64,000 nucleotides of DNA, taken from the NCBI GenBank assembly GCA_947477565.1, contig CANJUR010000002.1, positions 153,215 to 217,214 on the forward strand. The letters are read 5' to 3'. This DNA comes from Deltaproteobacteria bacterium (GTDB lineage: Bacteria; Myxococcota_A; Polyangia; Polyangiales; Ga0077539). This document shows, piece by piece, positions 25,849-35,075 of this stretch. A program made the position numbers and the translations under genes. Position 1 is the stretch's first letter, and every line of letters starts with the position of its first letter. The notes beneath the pieces are model-generated. The model saw only the letters and a program-made list of their open reading frames with translations, made no database searches and had not been told where the DNA came from.

Positions 25849-28164
25849 ATGGACGTCGTATGTGACCGCTGCAAGGCAGAGTACGAATTTGACGACGCGC
25901 TGGTTTCTGAGCGTGGAACCACCGTTAAGTGCACGAACTGTAGCCACCAGTTCAAGATCTTCCGCCCTACGTCCGAGGCCGACTCCGCCAAGGCGTGGAA
26001 CCTCCGGCGACCTGATGGAACGGTCATTCCGTTCGACTCTCTTGCGGTGCTCCAGAAGTGGATTCTCGAGGGCAAGGTCAGCAAGATGGACGAGATTTCG
26101 AGGGCGGGCGACGGCTGGAAGAGCCTTGGGGCGATCGCAGAGCTCGATAGCTTCTTCGCCACCGCCGAACTCCGCGCCTCACAGAATGCGCCCGGTCGCA
26201 CAGGCCAGCGTTTTCCAAGCATGAGCGGCGTGCGCGCACCGACGCCTGCGCCAGTTACGAACCGCCCACCGCTGCCACGACCTTCGCCTTTATTGAGTTC
26301 ACCCACGATTCGTCCCGGCGGCGCGGCGCCACCGCCACCAACACCACCCTTCGCTCTGCGGGCGCCCTCCCATTTCGGCACAAACCCACCCGTGCCCGGT
26401 GGCCTGCGAGGTCCTCCGGTTTTCAAGAGCAACCATGCCGCGCAAAACGCGCCGCCGAGGGGGCAGATCCACCCGCCGCCGAACACATCCGCGGAGATGA
26501 ACCCGCTCTCGTCCTCCTTCGCAGTCGCCGATCGACATGAGCCACTGGCCGGCGAAGTCGAGCGCATCCGACCGCGGCCACCAAGTCTGCCGCCGAAGGT
26601 GATGCTCCCTTCACTGCCCCCCATCTCGGTAGGCATGCGCGATCTTGTCGATGATCAGATGCCGACGCGGTCTCTTGCTTCCGACCACCGGGGGTTGCGG
26701 GACACGGCTACGCCAAACCGCCGGAGTGCTCTCGGTGTTGGACTGGTCGCAGGAGCACTGATTGCCGTAGTCGCTGTTCTGGTTTCTATTCGGTCGGGGG
26801 TTTTCGACGCGCCAAACTCTTCGTCGCCGAGCACCACGGCGGCTCGAGACCTCGCACGGCGTGACCGGGTCATCGCTGACGCAACTGAGCGTTCACGTCG
26901 GTACAGTGCCGCAGGGATGGATGAGGCGAGGGAGGAACTGACGGCGGCGGTCGCACTCCGTCCTGATGACTGCGTGCTCGTGGCAACCCGCGCAGAAGTT
27001 CTCGCGGCGTGGTCGGAAATGCTCACTCAACAGGCCGATGACCTCGAGGCTCAAGCTTCTCTGCCGGGTGTCGATGTGCCTCGACTGCGAGCATCGGCAG
27101 ATCTCGTCCGGCGCGATGGCCTGACGCGGAAGGAGCGTGCCCGCACGGACCTCCGTTCCGCAGAGGCAACGCTCGAATCGGTGGCCGCTTCAGAGCGTTC
27201 GATCGTAGAGGCGCGACTCGCGGACGTCGCTCGTGTGGTCGGCGCGGCCACACTCACAAACCACCTGGAGGCCGCCCGTCGGGGCACACCGACCCACGAG
27301 TCTGCCCTCTACCTAGGACTCGCAACGCTATCCGACGACAGCATGGCCGCCACCGCTGGGTTCAGGACCGCGATCGGTGTGGAGCCGCAAAACCAGCGAG
27401 CGCGCATCGCCCTCGCGCGCGTGCTCCAACGCAACGCAGACGTGAACGGCGCGCGGGAGATCCTGAACGAGGGCCTACAGACCGAGCCAGAACACGAGGC
27501 TCTGCTCGGTCTGTCCCGTGCGCTCGGGCCGATGATCGTGGTGGCAGCGCCGACGGTTATGAACACCGGGAGCAGAACCGTCGTGGAGGTCGGCTCGACA
27601 ACAGTGGCCGCTGTCGTACCTGCAGTGGTTGTTCCGGCGCCGATCGACATCCCGCGGCCGTCGACAGCAGCCAACCTCACGACTGCTGCCCCGACGCCAC
27701 GTCACAGCAGCGACAACTCCATCGCGATGGTCGCGGCGATGGCCCCTTCCCGTGACTACGACCGATTGGTGCGGGACGCCGACATGCTTCAGCATGCAGG
27801 TCGCACCGCCATGGCTCGAGAACGGTACCAGCAGGCGCTTGCGGTCCGAGCGACAGGCTCTGAAGCACTCACAGGTCTTGGTTTTGTCGAACTCGACCAG
27901 AACGCGGTGGGCACGGCGATTTCGCGGTTTCGGCAGGCCCTCGCGAGCAACCCACATTACTCCGAGGCTTACATCGGCCTCGGCGAGGCCTATAGCCACC
28001 AACGAAGCTATGGTCAGGCGGTGCAGGCGTACCAACAGTACCTCGCGATCAACCCAGGTGGATCGCGCTCGGAGATGGCTCGTCGACAGATCGAGTCGCT
28101 GCAAGAGCGAATGAACACGGCACGGACCCCGGAGCCCTCGGGCGACGCTGCGACCAGTCCCTGA
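25849..28164 (+). CDS. Zinc-ribbon, Pro-rich, single-pass TPR protein (first gene of a five-gene operon)
   Basis: A 771-residue protein. Residues 1-38 are an MJ0042-type zinc ribbon (CDRCKAEYEF, CTNCSHQFKIF). Residues about 45-105 look like a GYF_2-type domain (AWNLRRPDGTVIPF, then RAGDGWKSLG), both typical of myxobacterial regulators. A Pro-rich linker follows (about 115-285), then one membrane helix (LGVGLVAGALIAVVAVLVSI near 306). The rest is helical and ends in TPR units (ERYQQALAVRATGSEALTGL, SRFRQALASNPHYSEAYIGL). I chose ATG 25849 because the zinc ribbon begins there. The cytoplasmic N-terminus would sense or bind partners and the TPR part would lie outside. The next gene starts 2 bases later. 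Confidence 0.85.
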   Translation: MDVVCDRCKAEYEFDDALVSERGTTVKCTNCSHQFKIFRPTSEADSAKAWNLRRPDGTVIPFDSLAVLQKWILEGKVSKMDEISRAGDGWKSLGAIAELDSFFATAELRASQNAPGRTGQRFPSMSGVRAPTPAPVTNRPPLPRPSPLLSSPTIRPGGAAPPPPTPPFALRAPSHFGTNPPVPGGLRGPPVFKSNHAAQNAPPRGQIHPPPNTSAEMNPLSSSFAVADRHEPLAGEVERIRPRPPSLPPKVMLPSLPPISVGMRDLVDDQMPTRSLASDHRGLRDTATPNRRSALGVGLVAGALIAVVAVLVSIRSGVFDAPNSSSPSTTAARDLARRDRVIADATERSRRYSAAGMDEAREELTAAVALRPDDCVLVATRAEVLAAWSEMLTQQADDLEAQASLPGVDVPRLRASADLVRRDGLTRKERARTDLRSAEATLESVAASERSIVEARLADVARVVGAATLTNHLEAARRGTPTHESALYLGLATLSDDSMAATAGFRTAIGVEPQNQRARIALARVLQRNADVNGAREILNEGLQTEPEHEALLGLSRALGPMIVVAAPTVMNTGSRTVVEVGSTTVAAVVPAVVVPAPIDIPRPSTAANLTTAAPTPRHSSDNSIAMVAAMAPSRDYDRLVRDADMLQHAGRTAMARERYQQALAVRATGSEALTGLGFVELDQNAVGTAISRFRQALASNPHYSEAYIGLGEAYSHQRSYGQAVQAYQQYLAINPGGSRSEMARRQIESLQERMNTARTPEPSGDAATSP

Positions 28165-28166
28165 CG

Positions 28167-31100
28167 ATGACTTCGGTGGCGATGGACGACGAGGGCTTCG
28201 CACCACTCGGCACCTTCGAGTTGGAGACTCCACCCGCCTCAGGAGAGAACTCCCTGCTGATGGTGCTCCGTCTGCTCGGTGGGGGCGCTCGAGAAAGCGA
28301 CGAGGCCGACCGCGCAGAGGCACGCACGCAACTCGCAGCGGTCTGGTACTCGACGGGGTCGGTTGGACTCGAGCGGGATGCGCTCGCTCTGACGCATTCA
28401 CCCACAGCCCCGACGCTCCAGCGGTTGCTCGCGTTGTACGTCGAGACCGGTCGCTGGGCCGATGCTGCACGCTGCGCCGAGACCCTCGCCGCTTCCGAAA
28501 ACACGCAGGCTCGACGGACCGAGGCATGGCACCGCTGGGCGGCCGCCGGCTGCATGGACGATGCGCGCCGCCTCGCATGGGAGGGCGATCCAACGTGCGT
28601 GGTGTGCGCTTATCTTCTGCGGTCACCAGAGACCGAGGGAGTGTTGTCGGCCGCCGCAGCGGTCGCTCAGCGAGCCGGTGCCACGGACATGTACCGAGCG
28701 CTTGCCGCGGACGCGTGGATCGAGTCCCAGGGTGTGCTCGGCGCAGACCGACTGGTCGAAGCACTCCGCGCCACCGAACGACCACGGGCGGCACTGCTCG
28801 TCGCACTCGAAGATGCCGCTCGGGCTTACCTCGCGGAGGGCAGTGCGAGTCTGCAACGCAGCACCGAACTCGCAACGCAGGATGCCGAATCGCTCGCCGT
28901 GTGGACGCTGCGTGCGCTTCTGCCCGGCGAGGGCGCCGCGGGTGCGCGAGAGACCGTGCGCGACCTGCTGGCCGACCGCGGACGCGCCGCCGAACTCGCT
29001 GTGAGACTTCGCGTCGATGCATGGGCGGCACCCAGGTCGGCCCGCGCCGCGGCCTGGAAGGGCGTCGCCGCGATGGAACTCCCTCACGATCCACTGCTCG
29101 CCACCCGCGCGCTGGTTGAAGGAATTCGCGCGGAGCCCGACGACGTCGAGGCGTTGACGTTGCTTCGTGCACTCGCCGCCGAGCCGACCGTCGAGGCCGC
29201 GACCCGTGACGCAGTCTGGGGGCTGGTGCGCTCGCCCGAACTCAGCGCCGATCGGCGCAGTGAGTTGTTTCTCTGGCTGGGATCACTGGAAGAAGCCAGG
29301 GGCGACCTCGCCGCAGCAGAGAGTGCCTACGCGAGCGTCGAAGGTGCTGTTCCAGAGGCATTTGAGGGGCTATCGAGGGTGTGCGAGGGCGCGGCGCGAC
29401 AGGTTGCGCAGGCAGATTCGGAGTTCGCTCCGCTGGCGGAAATTGCCGCGTATGGACGCGATAAGACCATCAATGATGCCGTAACCCGCTGCGCATCGAC
29501 GCCAGGCGCCCTCGCCGCCGCAAGCTCTTCGATGAAAACTCTGGCGGGCATCGCGCTTCACCATCCCGCGGCGGCGGCGCTCTGGGTTCGAGCAGCCCGG
29601 CGCTCGGCCGACCCGGGCACGCTGGCCGCCGTGCTCATACGCCTCGCGACCCGCAGCGTTAACGTGTCTGTGCGACGCGAAGCGCTCCTGGAGTGCCTCT
29701 CGCTACCGCAACTGTCTTCGGGTGGCGGCTCAGACGCCATCGAGCTGCTGCGGTTGTTTCTCGAAGATCACCAGGGCGACGCAACCGTGGCCGCCGCCCT
29801 CGCCGCCCTCGCAGAGCAGCGGCAGGACCATGAGCTGACCCGCGACGCGATCAGGGCGTTGGCCCTCGCGAGCCAGGAACCGCCAGAACGGGACATCCTG
29901 CTCCGCTTCGTGGGCATCCGCAGCGGGGTGTTCGAGGCTCTCGGCGCGGCGATGGAAGAGCCCGTTCCTTCGGCTGGCCGAGGTGATCGACTGCGGCGTC
30001 TCCATGAGCTCGTTGGGGATAGCGTGACGCTCCTGGCGCTGCGCACCCGCGCTTTGATGGCCTCGTCGGGTGCGCCGGGCGAGGCTCTCGCAGTGGCGAG
30101 GCGCTTCGTCGATGCGGCTCCGTGGTCGCCCGAGGCAGTCTTCGCATTCGCGGGGCTCGCCAGGCTTGGTGACCGTGGGCCTGACATCGTGGTGGCCATT
30201 CACGCAGCACTCCAATCCTGTGCGCGGCTTCCAGAGCTGGCCTCCCTCGTGCGCGGCGCGGTCGATCGTCTCGCGGCGATTGGCGACGAGGCGGCGATCC
30301 AGCAGGTACTCGATGCCGCAAGCGAGGCGGGGCTGCTCGCCGACCGAACCATCGCGGAGATCGCGCTCCGGCATCCGCCCGCGGAACGGTCTGCGCTGGT
30401 GCGACGGCTCGAGGTCGTCATCGCCGCGAGCGACGCGCCAGATCCGAGCTGGATCAACCGATTGGTCAAGTTGCGAGTCGCCGCGGGTGAGGTGATCGCA
30501 GCGCTGGGCGCGAGGATGCGCGGGAACGACCTGCCGCGCGCGAAGGAAGAGGCACTCGACGCCCTCGCGAACGAGGCCATCGATGACGACACTCAGGGGC
30601 GTTGGGTGCAGTGCGCCCTGGCCTGCGGGCTACCCCAGGCGGCCCTGCGATGGCTGGCACGGTGGGCGGCTGCGCAGGGCGTCGAGGCGGCTGCACTGCG
30701 GCTGCGCTGCGCGGCCCGCGTGGCGTGGACGGTCATGGGCGATGGGGCCGGCGCGCTCGAGTTTTTGCGGACCGCGGTGCGCACCGAGACGGACGTCGAC
30801 GAGGTACTTCAGGACGCGAACCAGATTGGCCGAATGTCGGGACAACTCGATGTACTGCTGTCGGTTTATGACGACGCCGTGGACCTGGCAGCAGGCCAGC
30901 ATGGGCGATGTGCACTGCGTTACCGTCGCGCTCTGGCGCTCGAGCGCGGCGGGCGGGAGGCAGAGGCCCTCGATGAGCAGTTCGCGATCTTCCGGGAGAC
31001 CCCGACCATCGGTGCGCCGATGCGCGCGATCGAGCGGCTCGCCACCGCTACGAGTCGATGGGCGCCGATGCTTGACGCCTACGAAATACTCGCTCGGGAA

Positions 31101-33083
31101 GCCCCTTCGTCCGAGTCGAGGATGCAGTTCTTGTTGCGCTGCGCGGAGATCGCGCGTTCGCGACTCAAGTCAACCGAAGGGGCGCTCGGTTTCGAGGTGC
31201 AAGCCTGGCAGACGAGCCGTTCGCGTTCGCTCTGGGACCGGGTGATCGAGCGTGCACGCGCGCTGCGGGGGACGCACCCGACGGCTGCCACCGCGGCGCT
31301 CAACACCTTGATCGATGGCGAACTATTGTCCGCACAGCAAGCCTGGGACGACTCGGTCCGCGGGCTCCACGCTTTGCAGGCCCTGGACTGCGCGCTCACG
31401 GAATCAAAAGATCTCGAGCGTGCGGTGGCCGCGATCGAACTCTATCTGCGGCATCACGAGGCACCGCGCGCCGGGCGCAGCACGGTGATGGAGATGATCG
31501 GTCGTCCGACGGTCCCGAGCGAACTTCAGGATGCGCTGCGTGCATCGACGGTGCTCACCGCAACCCCACCGAAGGCCGCGACCGAATCGCCGGTGCGCGT
31601 GGACGCACTGGAGTTGATTCTCGACGAGGGAGACGCGGCGGAGCGGGCAGAGAGAAGGGGCGTCGTCACGCTGAATCCAGGCGCGCCGTCGCTTCCCACG
31701 CGGGAGGGCCAGGAGTGGATCTCCTTCGTCGCCGAGCCGAAGCCCGTCACCCTCCCAACGACGAGGCCGACCGACTCCCAGGCGTCGCTCGTCAGGCCGG
31801 AGACGCTGGAGCCAAGGCTCAAAGTACCGCAGCCGGACGTCGAGATCGATGCCGACGCGGGCACCTTCGTCATCACGCCCATCGCTCCTGCCGTTGCCCG
31901 ACGGCCGACCGCTGAACCCTCCATGGCGGCGCCTTCCATGGTCGCCGCGAGGGAGGTGACCGTCGAGCACAACGAGGTGCTGCGTGAGCGGATCTCTCGC
32001 AACGACGACATCGCCGCAGTGCTCCTCGCGGAGCGTTTCGCCGCGGATCCAGATCGGGTGCATGAGGCCGTCGCGATCCAGCGGGCACGCTTCGATGCGG
32101 ATCCGACCCGCCTCGACGCCCTGGACGCCCTCATCGAATTCGCCCGGCTCGGCGAGCGACGCGGCGAAGTGCTCGGCCTGATGCAGGTGCGCGCGGTCCT
32201 ACGCGGCGAGGCCGTCGAACTCCACCCGCTGCACCCCGTGGAGCTTGAGGACCCGCCGGATGGCGTCGCGCGGGTGCTGCTGCCGACACGCCTCGGCCCC
32301 TTTGCGGAGCTCGGCGCGCTGCTCTGGGAGAGCGTGGGCGTGACGTGGCGGCGCGAGATGTTGCGCACCAACACCCGTGACGAAGGCGCTCGGCTCACGC
32401 CGAACTCGAGCGCACTGCGACCGTTTCAGGCAGCGCTGCGCCTACTGCAGTTGCCGCGCACGACGGCGCTGCTGCTCCGCGATGGACCCATCGTAGCGCC
32501 GACCCTCTCCGCGGCGACAATGCCCGTCTCGCTGGTGATGCAGATCGAGCAAGCCACGGACTCCCCCGCAGGGCACTTCGCAGTGGGCTATCACCTCGAG
32601 GGCGTGCGGACCGGGCACCTCCCGATCACAGCCCTCGCACCCGATGTGGCGGATCGCATGGTCCGGGCGGTGACCTTCGCGTTCGGCGCAGGGCTTACCG
32701 AGCGGGTCGATCCTGCGGTCGCCATCGCAGCGGCGCAGTTGATGGATGCCACGCCGGCGAGGCTTCATCGGCAGATCCGAGCCTATGTCGAAGAACTCGG
32801 CAGCTCGCTGACCCCGGAGCGCTGGAGAGCGGCCATCGATCAGGCGCGGGCGCGCGCCGGACTACTCGTTTCAGGCGATTTCTTCGAGTCTTCACGGTGG
32901 CTGCTCGCCAGCGCGCCACAAGAAGTTCCGCGCTCGTTGTCGTGGGCGCTCGTCGAGTGGGAGCCGCTGCGCGACCTGCTGCGCTTCGCAGTAAGCGAGG
33001 AGTATCTCATGCTGCGATGGCCGAATTCGGATAGCCGCCGGAGGCGCATCTCTGCGCGCGCTTCCTCGCCCGAGTCGCGCTGA
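28167..33083 (+). CDS. Giant helical-repeat (TPR-like) protein, 1638 residues
   Basis: I do not recognise a specific family. It has no signal peptide and no membrane segment. Residues 1-1150 are almost continuous amphipathic helix pairs of TPR type with small and acidic residues (for example LQRLLALYVETGRWADAARC, LFLWLGSLEEARGDLAAAES, ALRYRRALALERGGREAEAL). A Pro/Thr-rich, probably disordered segment follows (about 1160-1265), then a separate C-terminal domain of some 350 residues (FAELGALLWESVGVTWRREM, then FQAALRLLQLPRTTALLLRD). The gene starts 2 bases behind the zinc-ribbon gene and 18 bases separate it from the TerB-like gene, so all belong to one operon. A scaffold role is likely but inferred. 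Confidence 0.85.
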   Translation: MTSVAMDDEGFAPLGTFELETPPASGENSLLMVLRLLGGGARESDEADRAEARTQLAAVWYSTGSVGLERDALALTHSPTAPTLQRLLALYVETGRWADAARCAETLAASENTQARRTEAWHRWAAAGCMDDARRLAWEGDPTCVVCAYLLRSPETEGVLSAAAAVAQRAGATDMYRALAADAWIESQGVLGADRLVEALRATERPRAALLVALEDAARAYLAEGSASLQRSTELATQDAESLAVWTLRALLPGEGAAGARETVRDLLADRGRAAELAVRLRVDAWAAPRSARAAAWKGVAAMELPHDPLLATRALVEGIRAEPDDVEALTLLRALAAEPTVEAATRDAVWGLVRSPELSADRRSELFLWLGSLEEARGDLAAAESAYASVEGAVPEAFEGLSRVCEGAARQVAQADSEFAPLAEIAAYGRDKTINDAVTRCASTPGALAAASSSMKTLAGIALHHPAAAALWVRAARRSADPGTLAAVLIRLATRSVNVSVRREALLECLSLPQLSSGGGSDAIELLRLFLEDHQGDATVAAALAALAEQRQDHELTRDAIRALALASQEPPERDILLRFVGIRSGVFEALGAAMEEPVPSAGRGDRLRRLHELVGDSVTLLALRTRALMASSGAPGEALAVARRFVDAAPWSPEAVFAFAGLARLGDRGPDIVVAIHAALQSCARLPELASLVRGAVDRLAAIGDEAAIQQVLDAASEAGLLADRTIAEIALRHPPAERSALVRRLEVVIAASDAPDPSWINRLVKLRVAAGEVIAALGARMRGNDLPRAKEEALDALANEAIDDDTQGRWVQCALACGLPQAALRWLARWAAAQGVEAAALRLRCAARVAWTVMGDGAGALEFLRTAVRTETDVDEVLQDANQIGRMSGQLDVLLSVYDDAVDLAAGQHGRCALRYRRALALERGGREAEALDEQFAIFRETPTIGAPMRAIERLATATSRWAPMLDAYEILAREAPSSESRMQFLLRCAEIARSRLKSTEGALGFEVQAWQTSRSRSLWDRVIERARALRGTHPTAATAALNTLIDGELLSAQQAWDDSVRGLHALQALDCALTESKDLERAVAAIELYLRHHEAPRAGRSTVMEMIGRPTVPSELQDALRASTVLTATPPKAATESPVRVDALELILDEGDAAERAERRGVVTLNPGAPSLPTREGQEWISFVAEPKPVTLPTTRPTDSQASLVRPETLEPRLKVPQPDVEIDADAGTFVITPIAPAVARRPTAEPSMAAPSMVAAREVTVEHNEVLRERISRNDDIAAVLLAERFAADPDRVHEAVAIQRARFDADPTRLDALDALIEFARLGERRGEVLGLMQVRAVLRGEAVELHPLHPVELEDPPDGVARVLLPTRLGPFAELGALLWESVGVTWRREMLRTNTRDEGARLTPNSSALRPFQAALRLLQLPRTTALLLRDGPIVAPTLSAATMPVSLVMQIEQATDSPAGHFAVGYHLEGVRTGHLPITALAPDVADRMVRAVTFAFGAGLTERVDPAVAIAAAQLMDATPARLHRQIRAYVEELGSSLTPERWRAAIDQARARAGLLVSGDFFESSRWLLASAPQEVPRSLSWALVEWEPLRDLLRFAVSEEYLMLRWPNSDSRRRRISARASSPESR

Positions 33084-33101
33084 GCCCGTCACGGAACGTC
33101 A

Positions 33102-34052
33102 GTGCGCGCGCAGGTCGAACTCACCTCGGAGTGTCCCGAGTGCCACACCCGAAACGTCTGGGTTGAACTCTACGACCCGACGATGCCGGCCACCGCGCTC
33201 GGGCTCCCGGCAGAGGCCCGCTGCAGGCTCTGCGGTGCGGAGCAGCACAGCAAGGTCGCGCCCGGGCACGCAACTCAGGTCACGTCACAGCACGTTGGGC
33301 AGTGCCCGTTCTGCGCGCACCCGCTCGACAAGGATGAAGTCATCGCGCACTCGTGCAGCGCCTGCGGGGCGAGCGCGTCGATGGTGCCAGCACGGCCGGG
33401 CGCTGCGCTTGGCGACGCGGCGACGTTGGAGCGGGCGGTGCGGGCGCTCATGATCGACGAGGGCGACGATGACCTCGCGGCGTTCGCCCAACGGACCTTC
33501 GGGCAAGATGACCTGTCCGTGCTCGCGGGGCGGTACGCAGAGGGGCTCGCGGTGGACACGACCCTCGACGGCGGCACCGGGTTTCTTTCCGGAGCCGTCG
33601 CGCGGGTGACGCCGAAATTTCGCACCCCAGCGGTGCAAGGGGGGGCGGTGAGGCTCACTGACGATCGACGCGCGATGCTCCTGGCGCTCGTGAGCGTTCT
33701 GATGGCGGACGGGCAACGTGACCCGCGAGAGATGCTGCTGGTGGAGGCGTTTCTGAATACCGAGGGACTGGCCCCATTGTCGGAGCAAGAACTCCGGGTG
33801 CATCGCCCTGTCGAGATCGCCATGCGGGTGCCCGCCAGGCGACGGGAAGAGCTGCTCTCGCTCATGGCGCAGGTTGCCTATGCGAACGGCGTCGCCGACC
33901 CGAGCGAGGTACGGGTGCTGCGCGCATTCGCAGACGCATGGGGCATCGCGCAGGGAGAGGTTGATCGCTGCATGGAGACCTACCGCACGGCGCGGCGTTC
34001 GCGGCAGCAACGACTCATCGATCGGCTACGGTCGTTCTTCCTGACGAATTAA
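33102..34052 (+). CDS. Zinc-ribbon and TerB-like protein
   Basis: A 316-residue soluble protein. The first 95 residues carry three CxxC-type metal sites (CPECHTRN, CRLCGAEQ, CPFCAHPL then CSACGASA), probably two or three zinc ribbons. The C-terminal 130 residues are helical with the TerB-type core: DDRRAMLLALVSVLMADGQR, then REELLSLMAQVAYANGVADP and LRAFADAWGI, in which acidic residues follow the ADG and ANG turns. TerB domains occur in membrane-stress complexes. The start is a GTG 18 bases behind the giant helical gene; no ATG fits better. It is followed 24 bases later by the MoxR gene. Confidence 0.85.
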   Translation: MRAQVELTSECPECHTRNVWVELYDPTMPATALGLPAEARCRLCGAEQHSKVAPGHATQVTSQHVGQCPFCAHPLDKDEVIAHSCSACGASASMVPARPGAALGDAATLERAVRALMIDEGDDDLAAFAQRTFGQDDLSVLAGRYAEGLAVDTTLDGGTGFLSGAVARVTPKFRTPAVQGGAVRLTDDRRAMLLALVSVLMADGQRDPREMLLVEAFLNTEGLAPLSEQELRVHRPVEIAMRVPARRREELLSLMAQVAYANGVADPSEVRVLRAFADAWGIAQGEVDRCMETYRTARRSRQQRLIDRLRSFFLTN

Positions 34053-34076
34053 GCGCTACCATCTCGCACAACAGTG

Positions 34077-35075
34077 ATGAGTGAGACCACGACGGGGGTT
34101 GGTGGGGGAATGCAGACGTCCGATGCGCAGCGCGATGGCGTGGCGCGCAGCATCGAGCGTGTGCAGAAGCAGTTTGACCTGGTGATGGACAACGTGCGCC
34201 GGGTCATCGTCGGAAAGGATGACGTGATCGCGCGCCTGCTGGTGGCAATGACCGCACGGGGCCACGTGCTTCTGCGCGACGTTCCGGGCGTCGGCAAGAC
34301 CATGCTCGCACGCAGCGTCGCGGCCTCCATGACGTGCCTCTTCAAGCGCATCCAGTTCACGCCCGATCTGCTGCCCATGGACGTCACCGGGTCGAACGTC
34401 TTCGACATGCGCCGCAGGGTGTTCGAATTCCAGCGAGGACCCGTGTTTACCAACCTGCTGCTCGCCGACGAGATCAATCGTGCGCCGCCGAAAACCCAGA
34501 GCGCGCTGCTCGAGGTGATGGAGGAGCGACAGGTCACCGTCGAGGGAGAGACCCACACGCTCGACGAGCCCTTCCAGGTCATCGCCACGATGAACCCGCT
34601 CGACCACGAAGGCACCTACGCTCTCCCTGCCGCGCAGATCGATCGCTTCATGGTCATGCTCTCCCTCGGCTACCCCGCGGAGGCCGCGGAGGTTCACATG
34701 CTCAACGTGCACCTGCAGCCCGACGCGCCCCTCGCGCAGCTCCAGCCAGTGATCACCCGCGATGACTTCCTCGGCTGGCAGCGCACGGTCCCGATGATCT
34801 TCGTGAGCGATGAACTCAAGCGCTACACTGTCGCCGTGGTGCAATCACTCCGCGGCGACCCGCGCAACCTCCAGTCGATCTCGCCGCGCTCGACCATCCA
34901 ACTCGCTCGCGCAGCGCAGGCGCGGGCCATGCTGCGCGGCCGGGATTACGCCGTCGCGGAGGACATCCAGACCGTCGCACCGGATGTGATGGGCCACCGC
35001 GTGCTGCTCGCAGATGGGCGCGCGGGGAGGGAGTTCGTCATCGAGGCGCTGCACCGGGTGGCCGTCCCGCGATGA
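34077..35075 (+). CDS. MoxR-family AAA+ ATPase
   Basis: A 332-residue chaperone-type ATPase. Walker A is GVGKT (71-75, in VLLRDVPGVGKTMLARSVA), Walker B is LLLADEIN with Asp131-Glu132, and the MoxR block NRAPPKTQSALLEVMEERQV follows, then sensor 1 (FQVIATMNPLDHEG) and LPAAQIDRFM. MoxR proteins work with a DUF58 or VWA-domain partner to activate metalloenzymes or remodel membrane complexes. The DUF58 gene overlaps it by 4 bases (ATGA), as is usual. ATG 34077 is preferred over a GTG directly before it. Confidence 0.95.
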   Translation: MSETTTGVGGGMQTSDAQRDGVARSIERVQKQFDLVMDNVRRVIVGKDDVIARLLVAMTARGHVLLRDVPGVGKTMLARSVAASMTCLFKRIQFTPDLLPMDVTGSNVFDMRRRVFEFQRGPVFTNLLLADEINRAPPKTQSALLEVMEERQVTVEGETHTLDEPFQVIATMNPLDHEGTYALPAAQIDRFMVMLSLGYPAEAAEVHMLNVHLQPDAPLAQLQPVITRDDFLGWQRTVPMIFVSDELKRYTVAVVQSLRGDPRNLQSISPRSTIQLARAAQARAMLRGRDYAVAEDIQTVAPDVMGHRVLLADGRAGREFVIEALHRVAVPR